64,000 nt of DNA, taken from the NCBI RefSeq assembly GCF_003573695.1, contig NC_039363.1, positions 164,812,747 through 164,876,746 of the forward strand. Reading direction: 5' to 3'. Each line of letters starts with the position of its first letter. Position 1 is the first letter of the stretch. The notes under the pieces were generated by a model that had not been told where the DNA came from, searched no databases, and saw nothing but the letters and a program-made list of their open reading frames with translations. Both the position numbers and the translations under genes were made by a program. Shown one piece after another: positions 9,930-22,589 of the stretch. The DNA comes from Papaver somniferum. Lineage: Eukaryota; Streptophyta; Magnoliopsida; Ranunculales; Papaveraceae.

Positions 9930-12900
9930 TTTTGTGGAAAATCAAAGTTGAAGATTTTGCAGATAGGTTGATGGAAGAAGATTAAGGGGAAGTGAAGATT
10001 AAGAATTGTTTTAGTTTTTAATTTTAGGGTTTACCAATTTAAATAGGATTTAGTTTTTAAGTTTAATTAGTTCAAGGGTATTAAAGTAAACTCACCCATA
10101 TTTTATCATCCCTTAGTAAGGGCACTAGGTCCATTTAAATTTGGTAATACCTCAATTAATCTGGGTATACCCTAATCTCACAAGGTTTTGGAATGCATAT
10201 ATATATATATTGGCAAATTGGCGAACCAGAACTTCCTAATTCTTATGCTAGTGTAAATAATATTTTTCCCGGTTCTTAGGATAGATAGTCACCGGAATTG
10301 TTCCGTCCATAAAAGTGGTAGCAAACTCCACAACATTACAACATATACTGAAAATAACCAGGATTGTAACTAAGAGCAAATAGAAATACAACACATATAG
10401 TAATAGTAGAGTAGATAATCAATATCATGGGCCGGAATCACAAAAATAAAACCCCCACCAATACTTGTTGAAACAACGTATGTGTTATCCCATGACATAA
10501 ATCTATCAAGATAAGAAGATTAACAGACTTCATAGGATTCATGTTAATCCAAAGATGATCCGTAGACCTCCTAAGAGGATCTCTAACAGAAGGTGCAAAA
10601 AATCCTATGTGGCTTTTAATTTAGTCCTTTTATTTATGGGGTACACACATAGAATAAATATAGGACCTCATATCTAAAAAACCATCTCCAACAGTAGAGA
10701 ATTTTTTTTAAAAAAAATGACATGGAGGTGGAGGTGGAGTCGGAGGTGTAGATAACACTTTCTTAAACACTTTCACATTTAGTAATTGGTCCCTCCTAAC
10801 TTGTAGAACCCTACTATTGGAAATTGATTTATGCTAAACGAAGGTCTAAAATCCTACATGTCACTAAAACAAATGAGATTTACCCTCTAGTGGAGATGCT
10901 CTGAGAGGCCTATGTGACAGAGAGTTTAAGTTGTTGGGGTCGAACCAGTCTTCTCCGCGGAAAGTTGGTAAATTTGTAAATTTTTTAAATCGCAAACTCA
11001 AATAATAAAAAAAATAAAATGGCAAAGGTCCCAAGACCCAAACAAAACAAGGATAGCAACAATAGAGGTTCATTTCAACAAGATACAATCTCAGAATATG
11101 TGCGAAGTAGGAAGGTAATAAGTCCTAATCCTTCTCAATCTTTTACATTTCCATCGGAAATAGATGATACGCTAATAAAGACCTTGTACCTACCGAGAAT
11201 CGTTATCAAACTCAAATTTGTTTATAATTGAACATACCATTACTATAAAACTTATTATAAACATAATATAAATATGAATAAAGCTTACAGTACCATATAG
11301 AGATTCATAATATCTCGGAGTTCATGTAGAAAAATCAATCATCTGACAATCAGTCGATCATGCTCCTCCCAAGCTTTTGTGATATTACTTCATTTATCCA
11401 TTATAAAGAGATAAAAGTCCCATTGGATCTGATGGCCTAAGAACAAGCATACTCCTCTTAGACATACTTCTGAGAATATCGAAAAAATGCTTATAGAAAG
11501 AAGCGTCTATTTTATAAGATTCCACTTCAAAAGGTCAATTGACTCCTGAATATGCCAATAAAGAAGAATTACCTGCTCCTTTTGTGCTTAAAGAAATTAA
11601 ATTATGTTTCTATGTGTAGCAATTTTGGGAAATCAGGTAATAAGTGCAAGGGACTATAGCTGTCGGAGAACTGATTAGATCTTCATCGGCAATCTTGAGC
11701 CGATCAAAGAAGGAACAAAGATTTTCCACATCTGTCATATCAAGAGATCCTCCATAATCATTGCTCAACAATTTCAGACGGCCAAGTAATTCTTCCTCTT
11801 CAAATAAACCACGAATATCATCAGAGATGAATAGTAGATCAAAATATTTGCACAAATTATCGATTTCCATGATCACCTTGTGGAAACCCCTAGACCAATA
11901 ATAAGAACAAAAGAAATGAAACTTGTATGCAAACAATTGAGAGATATGACCTTTATAATCCAATCATAGATAAAATAGTTGCAGTGTCTGATCTTCTATA
12001 TTTTACTTATTTCACTTATATGGGAAGATCCATGTAAATGAGAGTAGTTAAAGGGCAGTAACCTCTATAACCTAACAAAGCTAAGAAAGATTATGTGGTA
12101 GATCTTCTGCTTTTATTGAGCAAAGGCGGTCCTTGTCGATTAATCTTGAAGAAATATTACAAGCCTTCATATTCCCAACCTCAAAAATATGAACCCTTTT
12201 GGGGAAAAAGCCTTTAATCAACTATGGAAGAAATGTTTATCTTATATTGTTCGAAACAGTCGATCCAGCAGAAATCCAAAATTAACTTTAACCCAATAGA
12301 AATTCAAGCAATTGATTTTATCTTCAACCTTTCAATAACACAAGTTAGGATCCGTGCTTCCTTAACTTAAAGCATCTGATACCTTCTTAACAACCTCCAA
12401 AAGATGAATCCCTTTGGGGGATAAAACCTATTGATCAAAGTAAATGATCGAATCCTGATAAAAATAAAGAACATTGAAAACTATAATATTGGAATGCTTT
12501 GAGAATACATCACCATCATCGATATCTCAATTTTGAATTTCCAATTGATCAATATGAAACAAGTTGAGTTCAAAAATAAAAATTATAAAAAAAAAATAAA
12601 AAAAATGTAACGCAGAACTAGTTGGGTCAGTCCGGTTCACTGGCTGAACCACCCGGTTCACCCGTTTTAGGAATTTCGAAGCGTTTTTTACCAGCAGTTT
12701 AAATCAGTTTTTCTTATTGGTTCACCGGTTTACCGGCCCGGCCGGTCTGGTGTGGATCTTAAAACATTGATCAAGATGTTATAAACAGGTATTGAAAATT
12801 TTTAATATATAACAGGTCGTTAACTGGTCTTGAAAGGTATTAAAAATCCACCAAAATCTTAAGCACTCAATAGATGTCCGTCAGCAATCAAACAACTTGA

Positions 12901-13480
12901 GAATTAAATATTTAACCAGATGAAACATTGTAAACTAGGTAATAAAAATTTGTAGTTTCAAAATGTTCAACGAAGTGGTGATTCTGATGAGAAATGGTTT
13001 TCGCATGTCGACCCTTTAATGATGAGATTGAAGATGTTATTAGAGTACATAAACAAGATAACTAGTATCTGATATGTGTTGTTGAGATCGGTTAAGAGAT
13101 AGATAGATCACCTTGATATGAAACTTAATTTGATGCAACAACTTTGACCAAGAAGCAAAGAACTTTCAATCAATAAAGAACAACATTGTATCAGTCAGAA
13201 ATGATTCGCCGGAAGCACTAGATATGCCGTTAGAGACATTAGTTGCATTGATCTTGTACAAAAGGTGAGTTTCAAATATGATTTTGAAGTTTCAGATCTG
13301 AATTTTTTTAGGTTTCTTTTAGAGTGGTGCTGAAAGCATTTTAGTGTGAAAAGTGAAATGACGAGGGTACCAAGTACACTATAATCTTTCCATAGCTAAT
13401 GGCCTTCAAGCATACAAGTAGAGAGATGCTTTTACAATTAAATAATTTTTAATGGGAAAAGAGTAAAATCACACAAGCAT
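9930..13480. other. Unassigned A/T-rich DNA
   Basis: The first 200 bases would contain the promoter of the small minus-strand gene. The rest has no recognisable gene. Points of note: a short (AT)n run at about 10198; GA-rich GGAGGTGGAGGTGGAG at 10727; a possible degenerate MITE at about 10573-10903; a single open exon-like stretch at 11610-11963; and GGTTCACCGGTT-like sequence at about 12625-12750 after an A-rich tract. Confidence 0.5.
11610..11963 (-). other. Possible coding exon, unknown
   Basis: A 117-codon minus-strand frame contains an acidic leucine-rich stretch (FEEEELLGRLKLL, then DMTDVENLCSFFDRLKIADED) with protein-like composition, unlike the surrounding A/T-rich noise. No domain is recognised, and no flanking splice sites or further exons could be joined with confidence. 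It could be the remnant of a transposon or host gene. Confidence 0.3.
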
Positions 13481-15655
13481 AACAATTTTGTTAACGAGGA
13501 AACCATAAATGCAGAAAAATCCGGGACCTAGTCCAGTTTTGAATACTCTCAGAATTAAGCCGCTATACAAAGACACTACCAACTTCACATAGTTGAGACC
13601 AAGTAAACTACCCCTAGTTACCTAGTTTCCTCAGTATCCCAGCGCCTACAACCAATCTGTCCAGTGCACGTGAATCTTAAGATAGAGTCCACTATTTTAA
13701 GTTGTTTCAGTCTATCTGAAGACTTAACCTTTTGGATCATCTTCCAAACAGTAAATGACTAATCTGTTTGGTAACCACTCTTCCGTCTCAAGAAGTTTAT
13801 CAGAGATATATCTTGTTGAGTGTGACAAAGGATTTTCTATTTAAAATAGATTAAATCCTTTGTCAGGTTTTATATCTAGATTAAACAAGTTAACCAGATC
13901 CATAACTGTCAGATTCAGATACTGAACTATCAAAGATAAACCAGATTTAGTCGGATCCCAACTGATCAAGTTTGTGCACAAAGATACAAAACCAATAAGA
14001 AAAATCTTCTTGTCTTCAATCTTCAATAGTCTTTTGTACCTTCACAATAAAAAACTTAATTCCTGACTTATGATCGATCACACAAAGAACGGAGTCTGTT
14101 AACAATGGATGATCAAAAGTCAACGTTAAACTCTTGATCTAGTTTAAGTGACCTTATGTCAGAAGAGAAGTCTATCAAGAATAATCAAACTGGGTGCAAA
14201 TCAAGAGATAAATACAATTAGTTAATCAAATCAATAATTGAAAACTAAAATAATAATACGATTCTAGTTTCCCACCAAAGATACTAGTAGACACTTCTTG
14301 ATCCCAAAGAAGTCTTTAAACTAGCGGTCGTAGGATATTTTTCTTAATTAGGTTACTCTTCTCTCCAAGATGGTATTACGAGAATACTATTAGTTGGATA
14401 CACCAGAAACAACAAAGATGAATTTTACCTGGCTCAATATAAGATTGTAAGAAGAACAAACTTCAGTATTTATAAACCAAGGTAGTTTGGACACCAAGGA
14501 ATTTCCATAACCGAAGATATTCAAAAGATATGTAATAAAGCACCTAAATTCGGTTTTATCAAATCCAACCAATATCCAACTCTATAACTGAAATCTTAAT
14601 GGAAAACTCAATATTAGCTATCAATTAACTAATATATGTTTCCAGAGATATGTTTTGATTGCTAGTAAAACAAAACATATTAATTTCGAAAATCTCAAAA
14701 ATATTATCCATTATTTTCGGTTTGGGATCTCACCTTGAGTATCAAGGAATATCTTTGAACAATTAGGAAATAAGATTTTAGTACATGTTCAATTACTCCA
14801 TCTTGAACTTTCCTGTATTGTAAACCCAATTTCCGAATCACACAAACCCTAAAGTGTACGTGGCTTATAAAAATCGGTTTTGCCTATTGGGACCGGTTCT
14901 ACCATGATACCTAAAGCAAGTTAGGATCGTATCTACCTTGACTCCCAGTATAGGTAGGGATTGGTTCTACCTTGATTCGCATCATAAGCTAGGATTGGTT
15001 CTTCCTTGATTCCATATATAGGTTCAGATCGGTCCATACTTAAGATCTCTATTGGAAACCGAGACCATAATCCTTTTGATTTCCTTTCGACTATGAAACA
15101 AGTTCATACGTCTACGTCCTTAAAATTATATAGTTAAACATAGTTTTATAGGTATGAAATCAAACCTATGTTGACTCCACAATATAGTAACGAGTTACAA
15201 AGATTATGTCGATGTCGCAATTACGAAGTCCAAAAGATAAGCATTATACTTCGTAATTTAACATACCAATATAAAGCGCTTATCACTTATTGATACATTT
15301 TTCCTTGAACTTTAATCACAATATGATGATGAAGTTTATTATACTAGAGAGTCACATTTATAACTTCGCACATTATATTTTCAATCAGAAACAACTTGAA
15401 AGCTAACGATATATGAATGGAAACAATTCAAGTCATGTATTACTAACCTCGGGTGCAAGTATGATATTATCGCCGTTGTCGATACGTCTTCAGAATCTCC
15501 AAATCTTCAGAGTAATACTTGTATCTCTCAACATTTCAGACTTCCGAGTCTAACATAACAAAGTTGACTCTAGTAATCTCATCAAGCGACTTATGATTTT
15601 GGATACTAAAATATGACAACCAACGCTTGGTGGGTTCAACCGAACAATGCTCTAA
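13480..15655 (-). repeat. Dispersed LTR-like repeat, diverged copy A
   Basis: The segment starting TTTTGTTAACGAGG at 13489 (then GCAGAAAAA and GGGACCTAGTCCAG) matches 51451 and 54151. The far end near 15620-15655 (AACGCTTGGTGGGTTCAACC, then CAATGCTCTAA) matches 53540-53570. Homologous sequence in three places with similar internal order indicates one repeat family. Its size (about 2.2-2.5 kb) and lack of coding capacity suggest LTRs or solo LTRs. Termini are not proven. Copy A is clearly older than copies B and C. Confidence 0.6.
14865..15060. repeat. Imperfect tandem repeat inside repeat copy A
   Basis: About four units of 50-60 bases share TAGGATTGGTTCTACCTTGA-type sequence. They sit roughly where copy B has its GGGTACGCATAC minisatellite, so this part of the family appears to evolve by tandem duplication. 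Confidence 0.55.
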
Positions 15656-16651
15656 TAAAAAGTAATTGGGGGTTTGCTGGTGACGATGAGACGGTGAAAG
15701 GATACAGTAACAGAAATGAAGTTGCAGCAATTAGTGATGGAGATGTTGGAGAAAGGTATCAGTACTGATTTAGATGGAGACACATTTGGAGATGCTACTG
15801 GTAATTTTTGATCGTTATTGTTTTGATCTAGGTTTTGAAATGGGGTTTTCAATAGGAATGAAAAAAGTGTATAAATAGTGATTTTAATTAATGTTGGTGA
15901 AACTTACCGGCAGAAGACAAAGTTGGATCAAATTTAAGGGTTATTTAATGTTTGGTACCATCAAATGTTCAACAAATGTCCAACACCTAACAAATGTCCA
16001 ACACCTAGCTTTGATACCCAACATTTGAAATATTAATGGCTAATACCTTGACCAGTCAGACTGTCAAGTTAAACTGTTGACTTAAAGTTCTGTGAAAAAA
16101 TAATTAAAGTTAACAATAAATTATAATTATCTAACGTTTTTTAAGGTCCGTTAGCATTTATACAAACACCATGTATGTATTTCATCTGGTGGTGATCGAC
16201 GGAATCGTTGGAGTTTCAATTGATTCCTTGTACAGCTTCTTCCCCGTATTCATGAATCCATACACAACCCACCACTCATAATCCTTACAAGATTCTCAAT
16301 GAAGTCTTAAATCACCAACATATCCCATGAATTCACGGCAATTGGCTTTTTCCTTTTTCCATTTGTTCTTGTTCAAGAACAAGAACACTTCCCAAATACC
16401 TCCGCCAAAGAACCATTTCTTTTTACGGAAACAGAATCATACATCTGTTTTACTCTCGGCATCAAAATGTTACAAAACAAGGCAAAGTCTTTTTATCCCA
16501 TCCTTAACACCCCAAGCAAGAATAATATCTTGAGCAACATCAGAACCCCCATCTTTCTCAATATCCCTGATACAATCACACAACATAAAACCTATTAATC
16601 AGAAATCTCAATTTTCCTTATAAATTCAAACAAAATGAAATAAATGTTGAA
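15656..16651. other. Intergenic DNA with a dispersed repeat and a possible exon remnant
   Basis: The block at about 15958-16090 (AATGTCCAACACCTA twice, then TTTGATACCCAACATTTGAA) matches 34920-35040 in inverted orientation. Between 16330 and 16600 the minus strand contains a short protein-like frame (DIEKDGGSDVAQDIILAWGV) that soon meets stops. It may be an exon remnant, but I cannot name it. Confidence 0.4.
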
Positions 16652-16660
16652 AACGGGTTA

Positions 16661-16717
16661 GGGCAAACCGGCAAAATGTCCCAAAATGGGGGTCACCTTG
16701 CCAAAATGCCCCGGCAT
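16661..16717 (+). repeat. Left terminal inverted repeat of the Pack-MULE
   Basis: It pairs with 18447-18503 on the opposite strand. The core GTCACCTTGCCAAAATGCCCC is identical in both ends, with small differences nearer the tips. Confidence 0.85.
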
Positions 16718-17333
16718 TTTGAAAATAAGTCAAAATGCCCCAATCTGTTAGCTTTTCCGTCGCATAGAGTTAAGTGGTCAAACACGCGCACATGTACACT
16801 CTCACGTGGGAAAATTTTGCATTTCTATCTTTCGAATTGGATTGAACCAATGTTTGCCACGTGGTAGTTTGATCCAACGGGTACCCTTCACAGATATGAT
16901 TTCAGTGGCTTATCAATATGATTTCAGTGGCTTATCAATATGCTTACAAATCTCATTTCATCTACTAAAATGACCATTTATCAAAGTTCAATTTCTGTAC
17001 AATCCACCACTCCTCGTACAAAAATGGCCCTTTATCAGAGTTTACACACCATACTCATAATTCTGAATTGAAATCAGACACAAAGCTGAAATAAGCTTCA
17101 TAAATTTTTCAATGATCCCTTACATCGAAAGGGAATCATATAAGAATCGGTTCATATACAAGAAACAGAACTATCCCAATACTAAGTGAAACATCCAATA
17201 CCTACGTATTTTGTTCATATGCATTGCACCACATTACCTACAGTTTAACCATGTCATAGCATAATTACCAAAAAAATAGGAAATTAGGGGAATGCAAACA
17301 GATAAATTAAATAGTTACGGTCACTATACTCAC

Positions 17334-17460
17334 CAAATTTGCGCCAAGAGTGCGAAACAGAACTAGCACGAACAACATCAGCTGGTTCATACAAATACGA
17401 GAAAATTTTCAACGATAAGTCACGGCTAAACAACTGTAGAAAATCCATAGAAGCCTCCAT
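17334..17460 (-). pseudogene. Captured F-box exon (F-box At4g00755-like)
   Basis: The minus strand from ATG at 17460 encodes about 42 residues with a clear F-box pattern: DLSLKIFSYL, then ADVVRASSVSHSWRKF. This matches the N-terminal exon of plant F-box proteins of the At4g00755 type as I recall that family. F-box proteins bind SKP1 and present substrates to SCF ubiquitin ligases. The exon ends at a good donor (GTGAGTATAG). Upstream, a CAG acceptor near 17487 and CT/GA-rich leader sequence up to about 18330 suggest the 5' UTR, its intron and the promoter were captured too. No downstream exons are recognised inside the element, so only a truncated F-box could be made. Confidence 0.7.
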
Positions 17461-18446
17461 TCAAAACAACAGCTTTGGGAGAGCCAAACCCTGAATGATA
17501 TTTAAACAAAAAGTAAGTACTGGAACTCTAACTCAAATTACAGGATTGAACTAAATTGGCAGCACTAAAGATGCTTCAGAACAGAACATATCTTCCCTCA
17601 ATTTGAACAGTACATGTTGAAGAAAACTAAAAATATTTAACCAAAAAATTAGGGAAAAAAAAAGGACATGTACATACAAAATACCCAATTTAGGGTACAA
17701 AAATACCTCATCCATTGGTACACACGAAATTACCACCCAATTAAGGGTAAAACATCATATACTGCGAACTACAAAATTCAAAAACAAAGAAATCGTAGTA
17801 CCATAAGCAATCACATGTCAATTTATAAGATTCAGAAACAAACAACGAACATACAAAAAAAAATTCGTTGTTGATATGCAGCAACCAAATCATGCATATT
17901 ACTTTCAGCTTCAGTGAATCCCATTTCATCCATACATTCACCAGTATGCCAATTAAACTACTCTAATTTCAGAATTAAGAAATTACCAAATAAATTGAAA
18001 CCCTATATCTCCAAATAAATTGAAACCTAATTTCCTTTCTCTAACCGACAATTTCAGAACAAATAAACATTCAACTACACTCATCAGAAAAACCATTCGA
18101 AAATCAACAACAATTTAAAACGGATTTAGGGTTTTAGTTACTTATTCTCCTCGTTGTTTAAGAATTAGGGCTTCAATCTCTTCCGCATCCTTCACTCTTC
18201 TCGCGATAACATCTCTCGGTCCACATTTCTCTCTCGATCTAACTCTCTCTCTGCAATTAGTTCGCTCCTCCTTCTCTCGATCTCTACCTCTCTGTCTGTG
18301 ACATTACATTACGGATTCAGAAAGTGAATGAATCCCGACCACGAAGAGAAATAAAGTTATAAACTAGTAGTAAGGTTAAAAGTGACCTTTCATAACAGTG
18401 TTGAGTGGTCAGGATGGGTCAACTCTCTTTAACGGGTAAATTAATA

Positions 18447-18503
18447 GAATGGGGCATTTTGGCAAGGTGACCCCCCATTTTGGGGAATTTTGCCTATTTT
18501 CCC
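18447..18503 (-). repeat. Right terminal inverted repeat of the Pack-MULE
   Basis: Inverted counterpart of 16661-16717, followed directly by the second copy of the 9-bp duplication. Confidence 0.85.
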
Positions 18504-18512
18504 AACGAGTTA

Positions 18513-18980
18513 AGTAACTAGTTACTAAAATCTTAGTTTTAACACTCAATTTGAAAAAAAATACCCAACTCCGAGAACACCCTAAGGATTTTCCATCAAG
18601 GATTGATTTTTTGAGAAGACGATGATATCTCGATACAGGTTTTTTCTCAATTTTTTGGTTTTACTTGGAAAAATCGTGGTACCCGTAACGAACTCGATAA
18701 TATTAACTCACAGTGAAGGATTTCTTAATGGGGACGACAAAGGTAGAATTTGATCATGACGGTCGAAGATATTCTGCCACGTATATGTCTCTAACCGAGG
18801 TTGGGTCAATGTTAGCCATCTTTATGATTTATAAGGAAGGTTATTATTGGGGCATCACACTCCAATAGAGGGGCGTCACTTGGATTCTTAATGTCCAAAA
18901 AAATGGTTGTGGGATATCCTATCACATATACAAAATGTCTAGATTACCCTTTAACTAAAATAAAAACTTAAAAACCATTG
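18513..18980. other. Intergenic DNA with a dispersed repeat fragment
   Basis: No gene is seen. About 55 bases at 18823-18880 (TTATTATTGGGGC, then GAGGGGCGTCAC) match 34828-34882 in inverted orientation. Confidence 0.5.
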
Positions 18981-19480
18981 AAGTAATTTTACGTCCAGGT
19001 TTGGATTATTCCAACCCTAGAATTTTATTCGCATGTAGTTTTACGTCCAGGTTTGGATTAGTTCCAACCGTAGAAGCTCATTTTACGTCCAGGTTTATTT
19101 TAATTCCAACCGTAGAATCCGATTTTACGACCAGTTTTCTTTTAATTCCAACCGTAGAAGTGATTTTACGTCCAGGTTTGAATTATTTCCAACCGTGTAA
19201 GTGATTTTACGTCCAGGTTTGGATTAATTCAAACCTTAGAATTTTATTTGCATGTAGTTTTACATCAAGGTTTGAATTAGTTCCAACCGTAGCTCATTTT
19301 ACGTTCAGGTTCTTTTTAATTCCAATCGTAGAATCTTATTTATGTCTAGTTTTCTTTTAACTCCAACCGTAGAAGTGATTTTACGTCCGGGTTTGGATTA
19401 TTTCCAACCGTAGAAGTGATTTTACGTCTAGGTTTGGATTATTTCCAACCGTAGAAGTTTATTTTACGACCAGTTTTTCT
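18981..19480. repeat. Minisatellite of about 41-bp units
   Basis: The core TTTTACGTCCAGGTTTGGAT followed by TTCCAACCGTAGAA is repeated about twelve times with point changes; two units are longer by about 10 bases. It lies directly left of the solo LTR that starts at 19523. Open frames across it simply follow the repeats and are not considered genes. Confidence 0.85.
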
Positions 19481-19720
19481 TCCCACAAAAACTTTGTCCC
19501 ATAATTCACCAAAGTATACAACTGTTTGAGGGTGAAAACAATTTCTGCTGATTTCAGTAATTTCGTGTGTGGGTAAGAAACGAGTCTAAACCCTAAACAA
19601 TGTACTGCAGGGGAGTACTTTAGATTCGAGAGATCAATCTGTACAAATCCGGCCTAAACCAAGAAATGGCCGTTCTAGACTTGCTTTGGTCACAAAAGTG
19701 AAGGAGAAGGGTTGGTCTTA

Positions 19721-20711
19721 GAGCAACCACAGTCACGACCAAATTTGGGTACTAAACCCAAATGTGGTCCTAGAGAGTGCCGCAGTGGTGAGGAGTAAAC
19801 CCAAATTTGGTCGCAAAATTTAGGGTTTGAGACCAAATGTGGTCGTCTGTCCAGACTAAAGAATATATAGTGGGACGGAAGTATTAGGAGCGTATGAAAC
19901 CAGGCGTAAGTTTAATCACCGTATGCAATCAGGCGAGCATATAAACATCGTATGAGTCAGGCGCATGTATAAACTCCGCCCCTTCAAACGCATCTAATAC
20001 ATCCGCCCAATATCAGGCGTAGTTTTATTGTGCGTCTGGATGAAACGTAACTTTAAGTTACGTATGATATGGGCGTTGATTATACGTGCGTCTGGATGAA
20101 ACACAACTTTAAGTTACGTATGAGATGGGCAGAAGAATAGTGTGCGCCTGATACCAGTTTTAATTTTCGTTGATTATATGCACCCAGTTAACTTCCTCTT
20201 TCACCATGGCTGTGGTTGCTCTAAGCAGTTACGCCCCCCATCCATATCAACATCATAAACTACCCGCTTTGAGGAGAAAGCAAGAAACGAATGTGCAGTG
20301 CTCAAATCATTTACTTCTCACGAACATTTTTGATTTTTTTCTTTGGCTACCCAGACGCACCTTCTATGTCCGCCCGAGTCATACGCACTTTCTATCTCCG
20401 TATGTATCAGACGCACATAACATCTCCGTCCCAGTAGACGCACTTTCCATCACCGTCCCATGTTAGGCGTGAACTATACTTGCGCCTCAATCAGGCGCAC
20501 GTAATACCTCCGTTTCGTTCAGACGCATATTATAAAGACGCTCGATCAAGAAACGTGAGTATAAGTTCCGTCTCGCACCAAGCGTTCGTATAAGTTACGC
20601 TTCACCAAATTTTGGTCGTCCCCCATTGCGCTTGAACACCCAGAATACCAAATTTTTTTGGCTTTTAGTCTGGCTTTTGGTATTTGGTCCGTCTCATGAC
20701 TGTGGTTGCTC
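19721..20711. mobile_element. PIF/Harbinger-type MITE
   Basis: Terminal inverted repeats GAGCAACCACAGTCA are flanked by TTA on both sides (19718-19720 and 20712-20714), the target duplication of PIF/Harbinger elements. Another copy of the LTR (reverse, near 37967) has the empty site with a single TTA. There is no transposase. The interior carries repeated CGTATGA, TCAGGCG and GCGTCTGGATGAAAC motifs in both orientations, including two units of about 54 bases near 20033-20120. Confidence 0.85.
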
Positions 20712-21239
20712 TTAGGGAGGTAAGCGAAGAGAGTGTTGAAGCTAGAATAGTTGATTCTGAAAGGTGTGGTTGTTTTACGACTTGTATCAGAAGGTAAATC
20801 TGTATAGCCAAGATGAGAATCTACCAGGTGATTTCTGAGTGTTGTAATGTTCTCCTGACCAAAAACTTGTTGTTTGGTGGAAATAGGTGAGACCAATTTA
20901 TACAAGTCGTAGTAAAATGTACACTGGCTTCGTAAGAAGTGGAAACGATTGAGTGGTGGAAGAAAGTGGTAACGGGTAACGCATGTAAGTGATGTTTCCA
21001 TAATGAGGATATGTTTCACCACTTATTTCTTGCCATTACTAACCGCTTCACCTTTATGACACTTTCTTGTAACGGGCGTATTGCACGCCGCACGCTGTAA
21101 ACCGCCAGACCAATATCCTGATGAGCATCCCCCAGTTTGTGACATGTTTTGATGTCTCGAGTGTTTTCATGAAAAACGTGTAGCGTGTTTCTAGCGTATG
21201 GAAAGTTAAGATTGAGAGGTTTGTCGATTCAGTGGCGAC

Positions 21240-21990
21240 CTTCGACGGCCGAGATTTGCATCTCAAGAGGAAGGGTAGCCGTTGATCATGGCTACCCTTT
21301 ATTGGCAGCCAGCAGAGTGGCCGCGGCATGGCTTGCGCATGCTCTTGGAGTGGCCAATTAGGGTTTGGTGTCGTGACCAAAGAATTTGCATCGTAGACAA
21401 GAGTGTGTCGTTGCCAAGAATTGGCAGCGTAGCCAAATTAGGGTTTGGTGGCACGGTGGCGAACTTGTACGGCTGAGATCTGCATCTCAAGAGGAAGGGT
21501 AGCCGTTGATCGTGGATACCTTCTGTTTGGCAGCGAGTGGCATGGTAGCACGACCGGCATGGCTTTGGCGTGGCCGAATTAGGGTTTGGCACCGTGACCA
21601 AAGAATTGGCATCGTATCCAAGAGGTTGCCACAAGTCGTTTGGTTTGGTGGCAAGCTTGTGCGGCTGAGGTATGCATCTCGGGAGGAAGGGTAGCCGTTG
21701 ATCGTGGATACCTTCCGTTTGGAAGCCAGCGGCATGGCTGGCATGGCTTTGGCTTGGCCAAATTAGGGTTTGGCACCATGACCAAAGAATTGGCGTCGTA
21801 GCCAAGAGGTTTCCACAAGTCGTTTGGTTTGGTGGCATGGCTTTGGCGTGGCCAAATTAGGGTTTGGCATCGTGACCAAAGAATTTGCATCGTAGCCAAG
21901 AGGTTGCCACAAGTTGTTTTGTTTGGTGGCAAGCTTGTACGGCTGAGATCTGCATTTCGGGAGGATGGGTAGCCGTTGATCGTGGCTACC
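21240..21990. repeat. Long-period (about 190 bp) tandem units in solo LTR 1
   Basis: About four degenerate units carry GAGATCTGCATCTC, GAAGGGTAGCCGTTGATCGT and AAATTAGGGTTTGGC. They are homologous to the 192-bp units in the LTRs at 40330-41560 and 48720-49960. Spacing here is uneven (about 190-280 bases). Confidence 0.75.
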
Positions 21991-22199
21991 TTCCGTTTGG
22001 CATCCAGTGGCATGACCGACATGGCTTTGGCGTGAAATGGAGCCGCAAGCCTCGTGTGGAGTTGTTGGCTTGGCTTCGAGACGCTGGCATTGTGCGGCTA
22101 ATAATGGAGTCGTTGGCGTGGTGCTGCTTGGAGCCGCTGGCATGGTGCTGCTTGGATGGAGCCGCTGGCGTGGTGCGGCTTGGAGCAGATGGCATGGTC

Positions 22200-22589
22200 T
22201 GCATGCTTTTGGAACGGTGGCGTGGCTGGCATGGTTTGGGTGGATGGTATGGTCGACATGCCTTTGGCACAGTGGCGTGGATGACATGGTTGGCATGCCT
22301 TTGGCACAGTGGCGTGGCTGGCATGGTCGGCATGCCTTTGGCACGGTGGCGTGGCTGGCATGGTCGGCATGCCTTTGGCACGGTGGCGTGGATGGCATGC
22401 CTTTGGCACGGTGGCATGGCTGGCATGGTTGGCATGACTTTGGCACGGTGGCGTGGCTGGCATGGTTGGCATGCCTTTGGCACGGTGGCGTGGCGGCATG
22501 GCCGTTGCATACATTTGGCACGGTGGTGTGGCTGGCATGGTTGGCATACCTTTGGCACGGTGGCGTGGCTGGCATGGCCGGTGCATACC
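22200..22589. repeat. 37-bp tandem array in solo LTR 1
   Basis: Units of GGCATGCCTTTGGCACGGTGG plus GTGGCTGGCATGGTT repeat about ten times with a 37-base period. The array is interrupted at ATACC by the Athila-type element and resumes for a short stretch at 34392. Long open frames on both strands here are artefacts of the repeat. Confidence 0.85.

Larger units (their letters stand above)
16661..18503. mobile_element. Non-autonomous Mutator-like element (Pack-MULE) with captured F-box gene 5' part
   Basis: The terminal inverted repeats of about 57 bases start GGGCAAACCGGCAAAATG on the left and, on the complementary strand at the right, GGGAAAATAGGCAAAATT. Both continue through GTCACCTTGCCAAAATGCCCC. 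The element is flanked by AACGGGTTA (16652-16660) and AACGAGTTA (18504-18512), a 9-bp target duplication with one mismatch, the size typical of Mutator-type elements. There is no transposase. Inside, on the minus strand, lies what looks like the promoter, 5' UTR with an intron, and the first coding exon of a host F-box gene. Confidence 0.85.

Noticed and set aside
10573..10903. Possible MITE with GATCTCTAACAG on the left and GGAGATGCTCT on the right
   Set aside because: Inverted similarity of the ends is weak and no clear target duplication was seen, so it is mentioned only within the intergenic entry.
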